64,000 nucleotides of DNA from Amoebophrya sp. A120. Its lineage: Eukaryota; Sar; Dinophyceae; Syndiniales; Amoebophryaceae. The stretch lies in contig CAJINV010000004.1 in the NCBI GenBank assembly GCA_905178155.1, forward strand, positions 8,202,938-8,266,937. The letters are read 5' to 3'. How positions within the stretch are numbered: position 1 is the first letter of the stretch; each line of letters opens with the position of its first letter. Below are positions 33,055 to 46,000 of this stretch, piece after piece. The translations under genes and the position numbers were made by a program. The notes below the pieces were generated by a model, which was not told the origin of the DNA, searched no databases, and saw nothing but the letters and a program-made list of their open reading frames with translations.

Positions 33055-36000
33055 ATGACTGGTTCTACCTGTACTTCCAATAACGCAAACAACATGGCGC
33101 GTCCTCGGCGCAAAAAGATTCTGCGCCCCTGGCGTAGCATCTTTCTTGCTTCTTTGCTCTCTTCGACCTTCGCCCGTGCGCAAGGGATACAGTGGCCCGA
33201 CTTACACAACCACGAAGGAAACATCGGTGCTGCGTTGGACGCCATTGCCGTCACCGCGTCATTCGTGGAACAAGTTTTCCTGCCCGCGGTGGAGCACTAC
33301 AGCTGCGAAACGCAAGATGAGTTCCACCCGCTGTTCGTCTATCCTGTGGCAAAACGTAGGACCTCGTCCAGAGACGCTATGCATAAATCTGGTATGAATG
33401 CTCTTTTTTCATGTGATGCAACCACGCATGAAAAGCATTTCATGGCGCACCGTTTAGAAGGTTGGCATGCCAAAATCAGAATAGTAGGGCATGTCTGTAA
33501 ATCAGCTATATTAGGTATGTCAACTACAAGAGCTCTTTGGACTCCAATTTGTGATGCAAAACTCGTAGAAGTTTTTCACCTGTGTTGCAGCATTACTATC
33601 ATCTTGGCTCTAGGACGCGGACGGTTTTACACAGGACACAATCACGCAGCAAGGTGAGTTCCGGGCTCTGCTGGACCATGCCCAGTTCGTATCAACGTGC
33701 GATTTGCCAGGCCGCAGCAACCTTCTTGCGTGAAGCTCTTTGCATTACCGAACGCCTGTCATGTGGTCTGGTCACGAGAGAGTTTTCATCTATTGTGTCT
33801 TGCTTCAAAACTGTTAATCTTAATTGTGCCACGACGGAAACAGCAAATCTTCGCGTTGATACCGGGATCCAGGCATCCAGGCCCTGTACCTGTCGGACGT
33901 TGGATATTCAAAGAAAACTCGTTTGGCCAAGAAAAATGTCAATGCCTGTGTAAAAGTAGCGTTACGCCGTCAGGACACCAGGAGCATTTTCCTTTGGTCA
34001 ACGAGTTTTCCTTTCCATAACACCCCACGCCTCCCTCCTCTGCGCATGTGCCTGGATAGCTTGTGGGACTTTGTGCGCGAATTGATGGAGTGGCGCCCCG
34101 CGGAAGCTGACCCCAGTGCAACAGTCGACGAAACCATAAAGACCTTCACGGCGCCACCACCGCCAGGCAAGACAAAGGACCGGCTGCAAGCATGGGCTAC
34201 GCTGCTGCGTCGCGAAACCAGTAAGAATCACGTCGCGAAACTGAAATCCGCCTTCGATGCCGCCCATGCCTTGGCAGAACGAACGGCTGCCGTGCTGGAC
34301 GATGGGCAGATAGCATCTACAGCCGGCGACGATCCGGACGTGGCGGGAGCACCACAGCCTCCAGACACCAGGTCGCAGCATCACCGGGCGGAGATCGGGC
34401 AATTCGGAAACAACAACGCAATTCCCCGTGAATTCTGCCTCTTCGGCTGTGCGGAGCTGGTGGCCGGCTTTTTCTCGACCTTCAGCAACGAGGCCTTCGA
34501 GCGCATGTACGGTGTATCGGAAGCAAAAAACGTACCCACCATGTACCAGCAAGAAGGGTTCGTATGACCGTCTTCTTGGTAGTTCTGTTGACTACATTTT
34601 GCATGCAGGCGCTGACATATATCGAAATGTAGAATATTCTACCTTTCGTAGGACAGAATTACGGACATGTTCGTCTAACCGGCGCTGCGCATGGAACATA
34701 TACGTTTTTGAAGATGATAAAGCGACGACCGCATCTACCATCGCCTGCAACAGCTGCAGCTGACGTCCCTCGCGCACCCACACACACGGGAACTCAACTT
34801 TCGCTTTGTCGCGGGGCTGTACGGTCGGTGGGGTGAATTCGATTACACCTCGGAAGCGCCTCTGGGGCTCGCAAAGGTCGCGAGCGGGGTGACTGAAGCT
34901 GCGTTTCGGAAATCGGAAACCACAACTCCTGCCTCAGTTGTTCAAGCCGGCCGAGCGTTTGCGAAGTTCTTCTCGCAGAGCAGCCGGTCCGCACACGTTC
35001 GCGCAGGAAAGTGGCGCTACCTCGCGGGCGACGTACTGGTACCAGAAAACCTCGTCAGCCTCTCAAACCTCCCCGGCGGCTTCCAGCGCCTCTTCACCAG
35101 CGTGCGGCACAAGTCTCGCCACCTGGCGCGAGTGCTGCACACGAAGAAAGCAGCGGAAATTTGCAACGTGGCCACGTACGACCCGCAACAGGACTATTTT
35201 GGTTTGGTTTGCGCCCTGTCCGAGGGCCGTCTCGGGTCCGTGCTGCGACTGCAGGACGGCGACGTCTTTCTTGCGGAAAAGGAGAGGTCCGTGGAAGAAC
35301 CCCTGCCAAGTGTGGAAGCCGTGAACGAGCGCCTGCCAAGGGAAGAAGGGCCACCAGGCAAGGGCGTCTACAAGATGAATCCTTTGCTGCTCGTCCTAGA
35401 CCCGGAGTCCTGGGCGCACGACGCGCTGGCGTACGTACAACAGCAATGCCACCCCTTCGACGAGGCGGGTTGCTGGGAACGAGTAGTCGTCGCAGAAAGC
35501 GGGGCACTGCAGCAAGCTTGGGCCACAAACGGCAAACGAAACTTGGGTGACCGCTTTCCCGTGCACGAAAAACATCTATGCAACAAATGCCATTTTTCTC
35601 TTCAGTGAACACAAAGTTTGCAGCTGCTGAAGACCTCTTGCATCGCCAAGTTTTTCTGCAACCCGAAAGACACATTCGAAGACCAGCTAAAACTTTGTTG
35701 CCGAGGAGTTTAATTTCGTACTTCATAAGACCTCCCGCAGGTTCACGACATTCTCAACAGCGAAACAGCCACGCGTTTTCGACAGCTATATGCCACGGAA
35801 CGACATCCGCGCCGAAGGGGTCCCTCGGTGGAGCTCCGCTCGTACTACACTGTGACCGAACGCCCGAGCGCCGCCGCTCCGACCGGTTCTTTATCCAGGT
35901 ATCGGAAGGACAGGCCGCTGCGCATCATGGGCCTGGCGCTCCACTCGCCGTTCCTGCTCACGGTGGTGCAAACTATTGCCCTGACGGCAACCTTCTACTG

Positions 36001-39000
36001 GGACGCCACTGTCGTTGCCCGAATTTCCGGCAACAACTACCTCTGCAACACACTGCAGCAACAGTTCCTCTTTCCTGGCTACGAATTCGGCAATAAATCA
36101 GGGCAGCAATCGCCGTCTAGCACGCGGGCCACGGCCCGCCGACTGGAGCGGGAGATGGAAGGTTACCGGAGTGCAGACAACCCTGCCTGCGTCGGCGACT
36201 CCGGAGGAAACAGCCTGCTCGCCCCGCTGCAGACGTTTAGCAACTGGTGGGCCAAGAACTTCGAGTCGGACGAACTAAACTCTGAGGACAACGCATCATA
36301 CACTTTAAGCGACATCTGGTATCCGACAGCAAATTGCTCCTGCCCCGATCGTTCTCACAGTGAGAGGCACTTTCGCCCGCAAAGTCAGCTTGCTTTTCGT
36401 TCTTTACAAGCGTCGCTATGCGGTGTCGAGTGTGCTTTCCTGACGTGACCGTCACGGCGCAAGAGCAATTTGTGTAGCGATATCTTGACCGAGGCACATG
36501 CCGCATTCCGCGCGGAGGCCTCGGACGACCTGGACCTCCTCTTCTGTGCCGACTTCCTCTTCTTGTGCGCACTGCTCGCCCTTGCGACGCCGGCAGACGT
36601 CCACGCTGTGGACCGCATGATAGCCTCCTTTACCGCAACAGAAACGTCGCTCGCCGCCACTGCGGACAGTGTAACGTGGTCCGTCGTCGGTGTAGAAGCG
36701 AGAAGCAGTAGCAATGCGCAGGAACCGACCTCCCGAAACGGAGTCGGCGCGACACTCAGCACCCCAAACACCCCAATGCTGCTGCTGTTTGGCTTGAACA
36801 TGCTGGATTTTGTGGCGCCGCGGTTCTACCAGCACATGTTGTTCCTCTTTCGTGTGTTGGACCGACGACCCGGAACGATGCTGGCGGTAGCGCATGAGCA
36901 CCAGAACCCCATCTTCCGCCACCAGACTGGAGTGAATGCGGCCCTTGTCCCGCTGCTGGGCATCGCCGTGTTCGAAACGGAGGCAGCGGCAACGGACGAT
37001 CGTCTGCGCCAACTGGAGCGTCGTGTGGTGCATCCATTGATACGAAGAAGAAAAAACGAGTCTTGCTTTTACTGTACAGGCGGCACTCACCATCAGCAAA
37101 GGCTTTGTGCTGATCGAAATTTTTGTAAACACAAGACAGCCAACGCATATTGAACAAAGGGAAACCGCTTTTCTTCTTCTATAATCAGAGGCACTATTTC
37201 CAGCCGACCGCCCAATATACAACCCTGCAGCGACGCAGCCTCGAAACGAGATGCACGAAGATGTTCGCCGGCGTGTCCTAGTGCTGCGCTCCCCCTTCTT
37301 CCAACGCCGGCAGGGATACTGGTTTCGCGCACTCTGTGCCCGCCTCGAACCGCTACTATGAAACTCAAATCCGGGCACACAGCGTCATGCCTGGCATGCT
37401 GGGCGATATTTACGTCAACCAAGCATTTCAGGGTGCTCGCTGCTAGTGCGCATTCGCTTTTCATACCTACTGGAGTTTGACTTCGTGAACACGCTGGGGG
37501 AAAGCGCAATCGGCCAAACGGACGCATCCACCGCAGACCGCACTACAAATGACACGCGGTCGGCGGACCTGCTTGTGGGCGAAATACCTCCGCCGACAAG
37601 GCGTCAGCCAAAGCCTCCGCTCGAGCGCACAAACTGGCAAACCCTCTTCGGCGAAGCGACCGACAACACCACCGCTTCGTCAGCGCCCGACGCACCGTGG
37701 TCCGGCTATGTCTCTGCGAATCTTGGTCGCCTGGTGGCGCTACGGAAATAAATGCCCCCCTGCAAAAACCTGCCCGGGCCACTTGGCCCCGGTTCAGTAG
37801 CACATAGGCGTCCTTGCCAAGTGGAAATAAAAAAGTGGCTACAGAAACAAGCTACTTTAGTTTGGATTATTCCAACACCCAGGCTGTGTTGTGGACACTG
37901 CAATGGAAACCACGCGTTTGTCAAATTAGCAAAAAAGCACGTATTACAAATTGGAATGCCGACAGCTGAACAGCAAACTGGCAACGAAAATGCATCGCGC
38001 AGAGGGGTTGGAATCGTCTTCTGTACAGTGTCTTGCATGCCTCAGTAAGGTATCTACCGGAATTGACAACCACTCGCAGCGGTTCGCAGGGAAGACTCGA
38101 AAGCAAGTAGTACCCGGACGACCAAGACTTACTACTGCATAATCGAGTGACCATGTTCTCGAGCCCAACAGCCGAGAAACCGTGGCTCGTGCGAAATGAA
38201 TTCGTGCAGCCGATGCGTGCTCTTCGCGACTACCGCAGCATGCTCCAAGGCGCGCACCTGGCGTTGTATATGCCGTCGGAAATCGCCCTCATCAAGTTCA
38301 AGGACGCATACAGCAGCGGCATCCCAATAGCGGCAATACGGAAGTGAAGTTCTTTTACCAGCTCAGCCATGCACATGCATCGACAGCAAAGTGAGCGCAA
38401 ATATAAAAGTAGAAACCCCATTACACAATCCGACTTACCTTGTAGATGTTTTTTGCCCTTGCGAATCCGAAACAAGGTCCGGATGGATACACAGCAGATG
38501 CTGAGAACGCCTCGTGCAGAACCCACTTCCGAATTCCATACCCTCCGGAGTGGTACTACCTGGCGCGAATTCTTGTGCCCTTCGGCTATGACGCCAACAC
38601 AATTGCTTTGCTCGTCACTGACTCAGAACCCACGTTCGCACACACCCAGAAGAGGAATAGAATATGTGGCGTGCCACACCTGCGTGAACTGTTCCCGGAT
38701 GAGCGCGCCACGAGCCCAAAAATTTCGAAAACTCAAGTCATGCGAAGTGCTGCAAAGCAATTTTGTTTCCATACTTCCGGGCAAATACTGACAGGGCGCG
38801 CTACAGCCTCCGGGCTGCAGGGGTATGCAAACAAACTTTCCGCCGCACTGCTTCGCATTCGTGAGTAAGCCCACAAGCACGAATGGCGCTGCCAGCTGGT
38901 TTCAGCTGCGCATTCGCTTATTCGGGTCTCCGTAGAAGAAGAGAGAGGCACGATGGTGCGACGTCGCGAAACGCATGAGCTGCTTGACTTCCCCTTCAAC

Positions 39001-39335
39001 GCGATATTCATTCCGAAGCGTCCAGCGGAAATGGCTTGCATACCGGATGCTTGGCGGGCGTCGAGCAGAGCACGCTGCCGTTCTCCGCGGCGACGACCGG
39101 CCCGTTCTACAAGGGCACTGTAGATAAAGTCCGCACACTTTTCTTCTGGTTGCGACTCAGTGATGTGGAGCGTTTTCCGCATGTCCTGCGGTTCTCTGCC
39201 GTCGTCGACCTGGTGTACCTCGCACGGCATGTTGGTCTCGATGTGGTGTCCAGCCGCATGAAAGAATTTTTCTTCGGCAGAGTTGTTGCTAACACAATTG
39301 GTTTTTATCGACAGACACTGCGCCGCCTTTTATAA
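33055..39335 (+). CDS. Long secreted protein, possibly glycosyltransferase-like
   Basis: The N-terminus has a basic stretch followed by a hydrophobic signal or anchor (RPRRKKILRPWRSIFLASLL, then SSTFARAQG), so entry to the secretory pathway is likely. Coding pieces, by frame and composition: about 33055-33339, 33644-33653, 34040-34563, 34722-35548, 35752-36317, 36476-37030, 37327-37430, 37465-37747, 38140-38345, 38432-38640 and 39000-39335. Near the end, GAHLALYMPSEIALIKFKDA followed by YSSGIPIAA, and WLRLSDVERFPHVLRFSAVV with a closing GFYRQTLRRLL, recall a family of protist glycosyltransferase-like proteins (xALxPxxxxxxxxxELYxxGIPxF, then WLxxSDFYxFPHxxxFxSxxDL). This is pattern memory, not a search. 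Several exon joins are unresolved and it could be two genes. One introner, at 33340. Confidence 0.5.
33340..33638. mobile_element. Introner, family B
   Basis: B-type ends (left TATCCTGTGGCAAAACG, right ACACAGGACA); flanks TCGTC/CAATC do not match. Excision keeping the left flank reads HPLFVTQQ. Confidence 0.7.
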
Positions 39336-40139
39336 CGACAGAAGAACTGAAACCTCGAACTCGTGCGACGAAGTAGTCTGCGTCGCTCATTTGCAAGGCC
39401 GTTGCCTGCTATGCACCCTGTGCCACGGCTCCTTCCGTGCGCCAGCCAGCTACTTGTGTTCTTGTTCTGGACTATCCAAGACGCCCCACGGAAAACAGCC
39501 GACAAGCCCAACCGCCCGAGGGCTTCGACGAAACAAGAACCGCTACGGCCGAGGGCGCCGACCGTTTGGCACGCCTGCGCAGCTGCCTGGCCCGCCGCCG
39601 GTGGTTCTTCCATGTGGGCGGGGCGTGTATTGTCTGCTCTCATTTTTTTTTTCGAAGCGGGCCAGGCTGGCCAGCTTTGGCCCCCGCGCGCAGCCGCCTA
39701 CCCAGAGCCGGTAGGGCGCGGCCCCGGCGCGCCTGACCTGTTCTTGCCGTGTTTCCCACACCTGGCGCCGGGCGACCGCTTTCTGACGGTTGTGCGCAGC
39801 TGCTTTGCCCCTGTGCCCCGGCGCGTTGCCTGTTCTTGCGCCTTCACCGTGCCCGGCCCGCCCTTGTTGTATTTTCCCGGCGCCGATCAGGACGGCCACT
39901 TTTTGCGCCGCCGCCTGCCCGCCCTCGCATGCAATGCGAAAGCGGCGCCAGTGGTCCGCTTGTGCCGCAGGTTCTTGCGCCGCGGCGCAATGGCGTCGCA
40001 CCCTCCCGGTATTGCGGGGCGACTTGCAAAGCCACCGGGCTTAGGGCCGCAGTAGTATGTGTGGGCCCGCAAGGCGGCGAAAGCACTGCCCGCCCCCCGT
40101 ATGTGTTTTTTCCCGTGTGGGCCCTATGTGCTTGGGAAA

Positions 40140-40440
40140 CCGCAAGACGCGGCATCCTGGCGCAGGTCCAGCAAGGCCCGGCATCCTGGTGCAGGTCGAA
40201 GCCCCTCCAGCTTTCCGCGGGTGCAGCAGCTGCAAAAACATGCGGCCCCGCACGCTTCTGGCGCGGGCCGACGCGGGTGCAACAGGTGCAAAGCGTGGGG
40301 CCTCGCGGCGTTCTGGTGCAGGTCGAAGCCCCTCAAGCTTTTCGCGAGCGCAGCAGCCCGCTGCAAAGCGTGCGGCCTTCTGGCGTCTGGGTGCAGTTCG
40401 AAGCCCTTGCCGCTTTTCGCCGCAAAGCCTGGCGGCCTGC
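40140..40440. repeat. Degenerate tandem repeat
   Basis: Repeated cores CTGGTGCAGGTCGAAGCCCC and GCTGCAAA..CGTGCGGCC recur near 40187, 40258, 40314 and 40386 at 55-75 bp spacing. Confidence 0.7.
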
Positions 40441-40499
40441 GCCATGGCATGCGGGCGAGAAAGCGCGGAGCCGGGCCGCCGCCGGTCCGCGCTGTGTCG

Positions 40500-40920
40500 C
40501 GATGGGCCGCGCTTGCCGTATTTTTTCGGGGCGGCCACTTTTTGGCACCTCTGCGCAGGTGCTTGGCCCGCCTAATACCATGCGCCTGCCGTGTGCCTGG
40601 TCCGTTCTTGCCGCAGCTTTTTCGAGGCTCCTCGAGGCCGCCAGTTTTTGACGCCGCAGCGCAGACGCTTTGGCCGCTCTTGCCCGATTAAATGCCACGC
40701 GGCTGCCGTGTGCTTCGTCCGTTCCTGCCGTGTTTTTTTCGCGGCTCGTTCGGCATCTTTGCGCCAGTGCCTTGGCCGTTCGTTCCTTACCCTTCTAGCC
40801 GGCGAGCGCTCGGGCCGTTCTCGCCGTATTTTCTTCGAGGCTCGCCAGGGCGGCCGCTTTTTGTCGCCTTCCTGCCCGAGCAACTGCAAAGCCAGCCGCG
40901 CCGGGCTACGCTGCTCCCCG
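40500..40920. repeat. Degenerate ~100-120-bp tandem repeat
   Basis: Units begin near 40510, 40603, 40719 and 40818, each with C(G/T)TTC(T)TGCCGTxTTTTTTCG-like cores followed by a GGC-rich stretch and a CCTTGGCC-like block. Confidence 0.6.
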
Positions 40921-41236
40921 AGTGTTCCGGGCAGTGTTCGCCGTGCCTCGCGCCGCTGCGTGTTTTCGGGTGCGGGGCCCATTCAGTTGCAAAACCGCAA
41001 AACCAGCCGCGTCGGCCTGTGCCGGGCGCGCGTCGTTCTCTTCGGCGTCGCTGTCCGCCGCCGCGCGCGCCATGATTTCTAGAAAAACCGCGACCCTTCT
41101 GTCCTAATTCACGTGTTTAATTACGTAAAGACATCGCGCGCAGCGCAAATGCCTCAATTGCGGTCATTATGGGTATTAATCTGTCTGGAAAAGGCCTTTG
41201 GAAACTTACATCCTGCCCTGTCCGTATGTTGGTGTT

Positions 41237-41311
41237 GGCGCTGATTTCACTTTCAAATAGTTGAGTAAGTGCTCTCATATGGTTTTCAACTATGAAATTG
41301 AAATCAGCGCC
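41237..41311. repeat. Inverted repeat (hairpin)
   Basis: Left arm GGCGCTGATTTCA..TTTCA..TAGTTGA pairs with TTCAACTATGAAATTGAAAT followed by CAGCGCC, leaving a loop of about 20 bases. It lies in AT-richer DNA between GC-rich island 3 and the tandem array. Confidence 0.8.
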
Positions 41312-41839
41312 AAAAGTTGGTTTGTCCGCTTCGGCGCTTGCGTTTTTACGTTCAAATGCTGGCCACATGTTTGCGCGCGCGTTTTGCTTTCCAATCTTGC
41401 TGGCCCAGAATCAACCCCCTCCGAAATCACATGCGTACGGGCGTGGCTTTTTGTGTGCCACGTATTAGCAACGAAGCAGGTGGCCCGCTCGTCTTCTTGT
41501 GCAAAAATTTTGCGCAGATCGTGCGCATGCGTCACCACAAAGCAAAAGGCTGGGCCTGTCAATATTTGCAGTGTTGCATAAACCGAAGCGCAAAACCCAG
41601 AACACGCACACGCCTAAAGCGCAGCGCTTTTGGGTGCGTTTAGTATTTTAATAGCTGTGTAATACCGGAACAAAGCGCAAATGCGGCATTTGCCGCCGTT
41701 ACAGCAATATTGGGCCTCATAGCTGATATTCTCTGTCTTTTTTGTTGTTGATGCGCCGGCGTTTGTTTGTGCGTCTGTCGCTGCGCGCTTGCAGCGCCGC
41801 GCATCTTCCGCACCGGCGATCGCGGTGTATGTTACCGAA

Positions 41840-42591
41840 TGTGGAGGCGCCCGGACAGTGTCCAAACAAACCAAGCCCGCAGCTTGTTGCAGGCCGTAGC
41901 AAACCGAACCAGCCGGGCGGCCTCCAACCGCACCGCCTCCGTCGTAGCATGCTGGCGAGGATGCGCGGAACCGGACAGCCCCCAATCCGCACGGCACTAC
42001 GTGCGCCCTGGTGCGGAGCGTAGCAAGCCGAGCCAGCCGAGCAGCCGCCGACCGGGCAGCCTCCGTCGTAGCATGCGGGCCAGGATGCGGGGAACCGGGC
42101 AGCCTCCAATCCGCACGGCACTACGTGCACCCTGGTGCAGAACGTAGCAAGCCGAACCAGCCGGGCAGCTTCCAACCGGACAGCCTCCGCCATAGCATGC
42201 GGACGGGGATGCGCGGAACCGGGCAGCCTCCAATCCGCACGGCACTACGTGCACCCTGCTGCAGAACGTAGCAAACCGAACCACCCGGGCAGCTTCCGAC
42301 TGGACAGCCTCCGTCGTAGCATGCGGGCTAGGATGCGCGGAACCGGACAGCCTCCAATCCGCACGGCACTACGTGCACCCTGGTGCAGAACGTAGCAAAC
42401 CGAATCAGCCGGGCAGCCTCCAACCGGGCGGCCTCTTTCGTAGCATGCGGGCGAGGATGCGCGGAACCGGACAGCCTCCGATCGGCATCGGGTTGCCCGG
42501 CTTTCGGCCCCACTTTTGGGGAGGGTCGGGAGCAGTTGCGCGCGCCATACCGTCGGGCGGAGGTTTGCGTTGAGTTTTGGGAAGCTGCCAA
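41840..42591. repeat. 124-bp tandem array
   Basis: The word GGAACCGG(A/G)CAGCC recurs at 41967, 42091, 42215, 42339 and 42462, giving a 123-124-bp unit; a more diverged unit precedes it. Units carry GCACGGCACTACGTGCACCC (a partial palindrome) and GTCGTAGCATGCGGGC. Because 124 is not a multiple of 3, no single protein repeat is encoded. The array runs up to an assembly gap. Confidence 0.92.
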
Positions 42592-42691
42592 NNNNNNNNN
42601 NNNNNNNNNNNNNNNNNNNNNNNNNNNNNNNNNNNNNNNNNNNNNNNNNNNNNNNNNNNNNNNNNNNNNNNNNNNNNNNNNNNNNNNNNNN
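42592..42691. other. Assembly gap of exactly 100 N
   Basis: One hundred N bases, the usual placeholder for a gap of unknown size. It follows the tandem array, so unresolved repeat units are likely. GC-rich sequence continues to about 42890. Confidence 0.98.
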
Positions 42692-43032
42692 TGGGGGCTG
42701 GCCTCGCGTCCGACGAACTATGCGCCACGAAGGTCGCCCTATGACCACCCTCAGTTGCCGGGGCCCCGAGAACGAAGAGGCCCCGCGACGAAGGAAAAAA
42801 GGGGGGGGCGGCCGTGATAAAGGTTTTCGGCCCGGCGGCGCGTTCGTGCAACGCCCGGCAAGAAGAAATAAGGACGCGTTGGCCCGCTGTTGTTTCTGAG
42901 ATTTAGCACGAGCGAGAAGTAAGGAGCGCATGCGTGCCCATCATAGATAAAAACCGCCCAAGACATTCCGTTCCAAATCACTTCACGCGGTTTTATCATC
43001 AGCTGAGCGCCCTCCGCGTCGTCCCGAGTATG

Positions 43033-46000
43033 CTAGCAAAAATTCGAGCCGCAGTGGCTGTTGACATGCAGAAGCGTGGTTTTGGTAATTGCAAATAGCA
43101 AATCATTTTCGTGTGGGTCCGGCACTTCCAGCAGAATCTCGCTAACACCACAACCCAATGGCAGCGTCTGCTCATTTATTTCATCAGCCGATCGTAGCAA
43201 GCCACAACGGCGAAAATTTGCCAAGATACGGCTCCGTCTCCAGTCTAGGTTATGGAGTTTAGAAAGCGTATCCTCCCACCTGAGTACTGCAAATTTGGTG
43301 ATTGTCCCGATGGCCATATCATGCGGCGGACTACCCCTAAAAATGCAGCGAACGTTAATGCGAAACGCACCACGTTTTTTGCTGAAGAAATGCCTTTTCC
43401 TGAGGAAGATACGACATTCATCTTGATACGATGCCCTCGAACGCCCAGACGTTCTCCATCTGTTCCTGTTTCTCGATATGTTGGCGCCAGGCGGAAAGTT
43501 TGCGGACCCATTCGTTGATAATCTGCTCCTCCACGTTAGCTGGTATTTATTTTAAATTTCTGTTTTGCTTTTGTTCGTTAGTCGGTCAACTCTTCTTTGT
43601 GGGTTTCAAAGATTGTGGGGTGCGTAAGTAGGAAGATGTACGCGAAACACAAAGTGTCCGTCATCCATCACAAAAGCGAAGAAATGTTGTAAAAGCAGTA
43701 AGTATAGTACCCGTAAGAACAACCTCCTCGATTTTATCCTTTTTCGTTTTATCGTGTTGATGCCCGGTAGCCAACAGTTCGTCGTGTTTTGCCTCATCGT
43801 ACTTTGTTTCCCCGATTTTTTTCTCATTTTCATCGTTTTTTGGCGAAACACCGTCTGCCTTTTGCAACGGCAGTTCCTCCTGGTGGCTCGTGGTTTTTTG
43901 TTCCTTCCAGGGCCGCGTCCTCTTGTTTCCGCCTGGCAACTCCTGTGGCTGCGCCGACTCGGTCGCATTTTCCGGACGACTTCGCTCTTCTCCTGCGCCG
44001 GGTCGGTCATCCGCAGCTGCCTCGGGCTGGGCAGGCTCATCCGCAGCTGCCTCGGACACGATCGGATCTTCCACAGCCGCCGGGATCTTTGCAGCCGCGT
44101 CTCCACTGCTCCCGTCCGGGTCGTCTAGAAAAACTAGAGTTTTGCGCGCTTGTTCCGCAGGCTGTTCTCCACCGTCGCCTTCCGCCCGCTCCTTTTTCTC
44201 CGGCGATCGCCGGGCCTGTGTGGCCTCCCGCTCGATCTCCTGCGCCTCCTGTTCCACGGACTTGACTAAAAAGGCGTCCAGGTTGGCGCCCTGCAAAGCG
44301 GTCTCGTCCAGGTACTTCACGGTGATGTGTTCAATAGTTCCGGCATCCTGAGTAAAAGCGTCCCTACCCCGCAGTCAGATTCGAGCATCACAAATCCCAA
44401 AATGCCACTGGTTCTCATAGGTCCACCTCTTCGCATGAGAAACATGATTTTAAGCATGCAGACTTGCATATACAACTCTGGGGCGGGGACGTTTTCACAT
44501 TGGATATCCAGTGTCATTCTTCAGTCTGTCGCCGTCCGCGTCCAGGAGGTCGATCACGTCGGGGTTCACCGCAACCGTTATTGCAAGGAAAAATCCCCCC
44601 TCCCCATATTGGAAGCGCATCACTCTGAAAATTTGCGATGCAGATTTGTGACCACAAATCGCATCTGTCTTGCAAGCAGGCAAGTTCAGCCTGTCCGCCG
44701 CGTTATCACGCAGGCCGTTTGCAATGCTGGAAGGCCTCCGATCTGCGTGCAGTCCTTTACCGCAACACAGACGCGATTTGTGTATCCAAATCTAGCATCA
44801 GAAATTTCGTTTTGATATGGGGAGGGGTGATTTTTCCTTTGCATAACCGTGGTCACGAGTTCCTTCTTGTGCTGGGGCAGGCGGAGAATAGCCTCCAACA
44901 CGCCCCTCGCTTCGAAGAACGTCGTCTCCTCGGACAGCTTGATCAGCGTGCTATTCGTCTTGGACGCGGAGAGCCGGTTCGGGCCGAGGGGGAGCGTCCG
45001 CAGGAGTCCGTGCACCTCGACCGGGTTGTCCGAATCGATCGTAATCGTCATCTATGCATTGCAAAGGTGTCTGGGTCTGGAAGGTCCTGAGGCTTGTCAT
45101 GCACGTTTTGCATGGGCCATGATGTCTGTGATGCATGCTGTAGCATCACAGATTTTTTGAGAGCTTCTTGATGCCTACTCTGCACGACAAATACCATCTC
45201 CGCATACCAAAAATTGCATTCCCTTTGCTGCTCATGCAATACAGATTTTTTTGGAACCGCCCAAACGTAGCATCGCAAGCTGCACTCTTCCAGACCCAGA
45301 CATTTTTGCATTTGATACCATCGGGGGCTTCCACGCCAGGTTTGGCGCCGTTGTCGGTGGTTCTTCCGGCTGGAAAGTGGTCGGCGCGCTCACCTTCGAG
45401 TTCAGTGCGGTCGTCCCGGGACCGCTTGTGGTGGAGGCCTTGGAGTTGAGCTTATTGTGGCGAAAAACGTAATTCCCACCACAGAGTCCAGATCCGGATT
45501 TTACTACGCAACTCCACAAGTTTTGCCTAGCGCGCCGCATGATCAGTTCTTTGAACGCGTATGGTAGTGGTGTTTTAGGTAGCTAGTGGAGACGCATCAC
45601 AAACCGACAACCTCATCCTGATTCCAGCATCACAAACTTCCGGATAGCATGAGAAAATGGCTCTCGTGGGGTTGCGCACGAGACGTGTTTAGGCATGCCA
45701 CTTTGCATGACAATTCTAGGGTGAGAACGTTTTTACATTAGGATAAAGCTGCTTCAGCTGCTCGACGATGCCTTCTAGTTTCAGGAACAGTTCTATCGTG
45801 AGGAAAATAAATCCCCTCTCCCCGCCCTATCGAAAGGAGAACTCGTGACATTTGGGTACACAAATCGACTTGTATTGCTAGAAGGCCAGCAAGAGATGCA
45901 GTTGCGGTTTTGCTTGCAGGCAATCTGTTATGCTGTTTTCCGCTTCCAGTTGCCTCCTGTCATGCTGCAGAAGCACGGCTTTCCAGCGCGAGCCACTACT

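Larger units (their letters stand above)
39380..41090. other. GC-rich island 3 at the convergent junction
   Basis: GC-rich, open in nearly all frames on both strands with Ala/Arg/Gly/Pro strings; no domain recognised. It contains degenerate internal repeats listed separately. It lies directly after the last + gene. Confidence 0.7.

Noticed and set aside
41967-42591. CRISPR-like array
   Set aside because: Units are contiguous and similar along their whole length, with no unique spacers, and the genome is eukaryotic.
41717-42931. Open frames across the 124-bp array and the N gap
   Set aside because: The unit is not a multiple of 3, so frames drift, and one frame crosses the gap as undefined residues.
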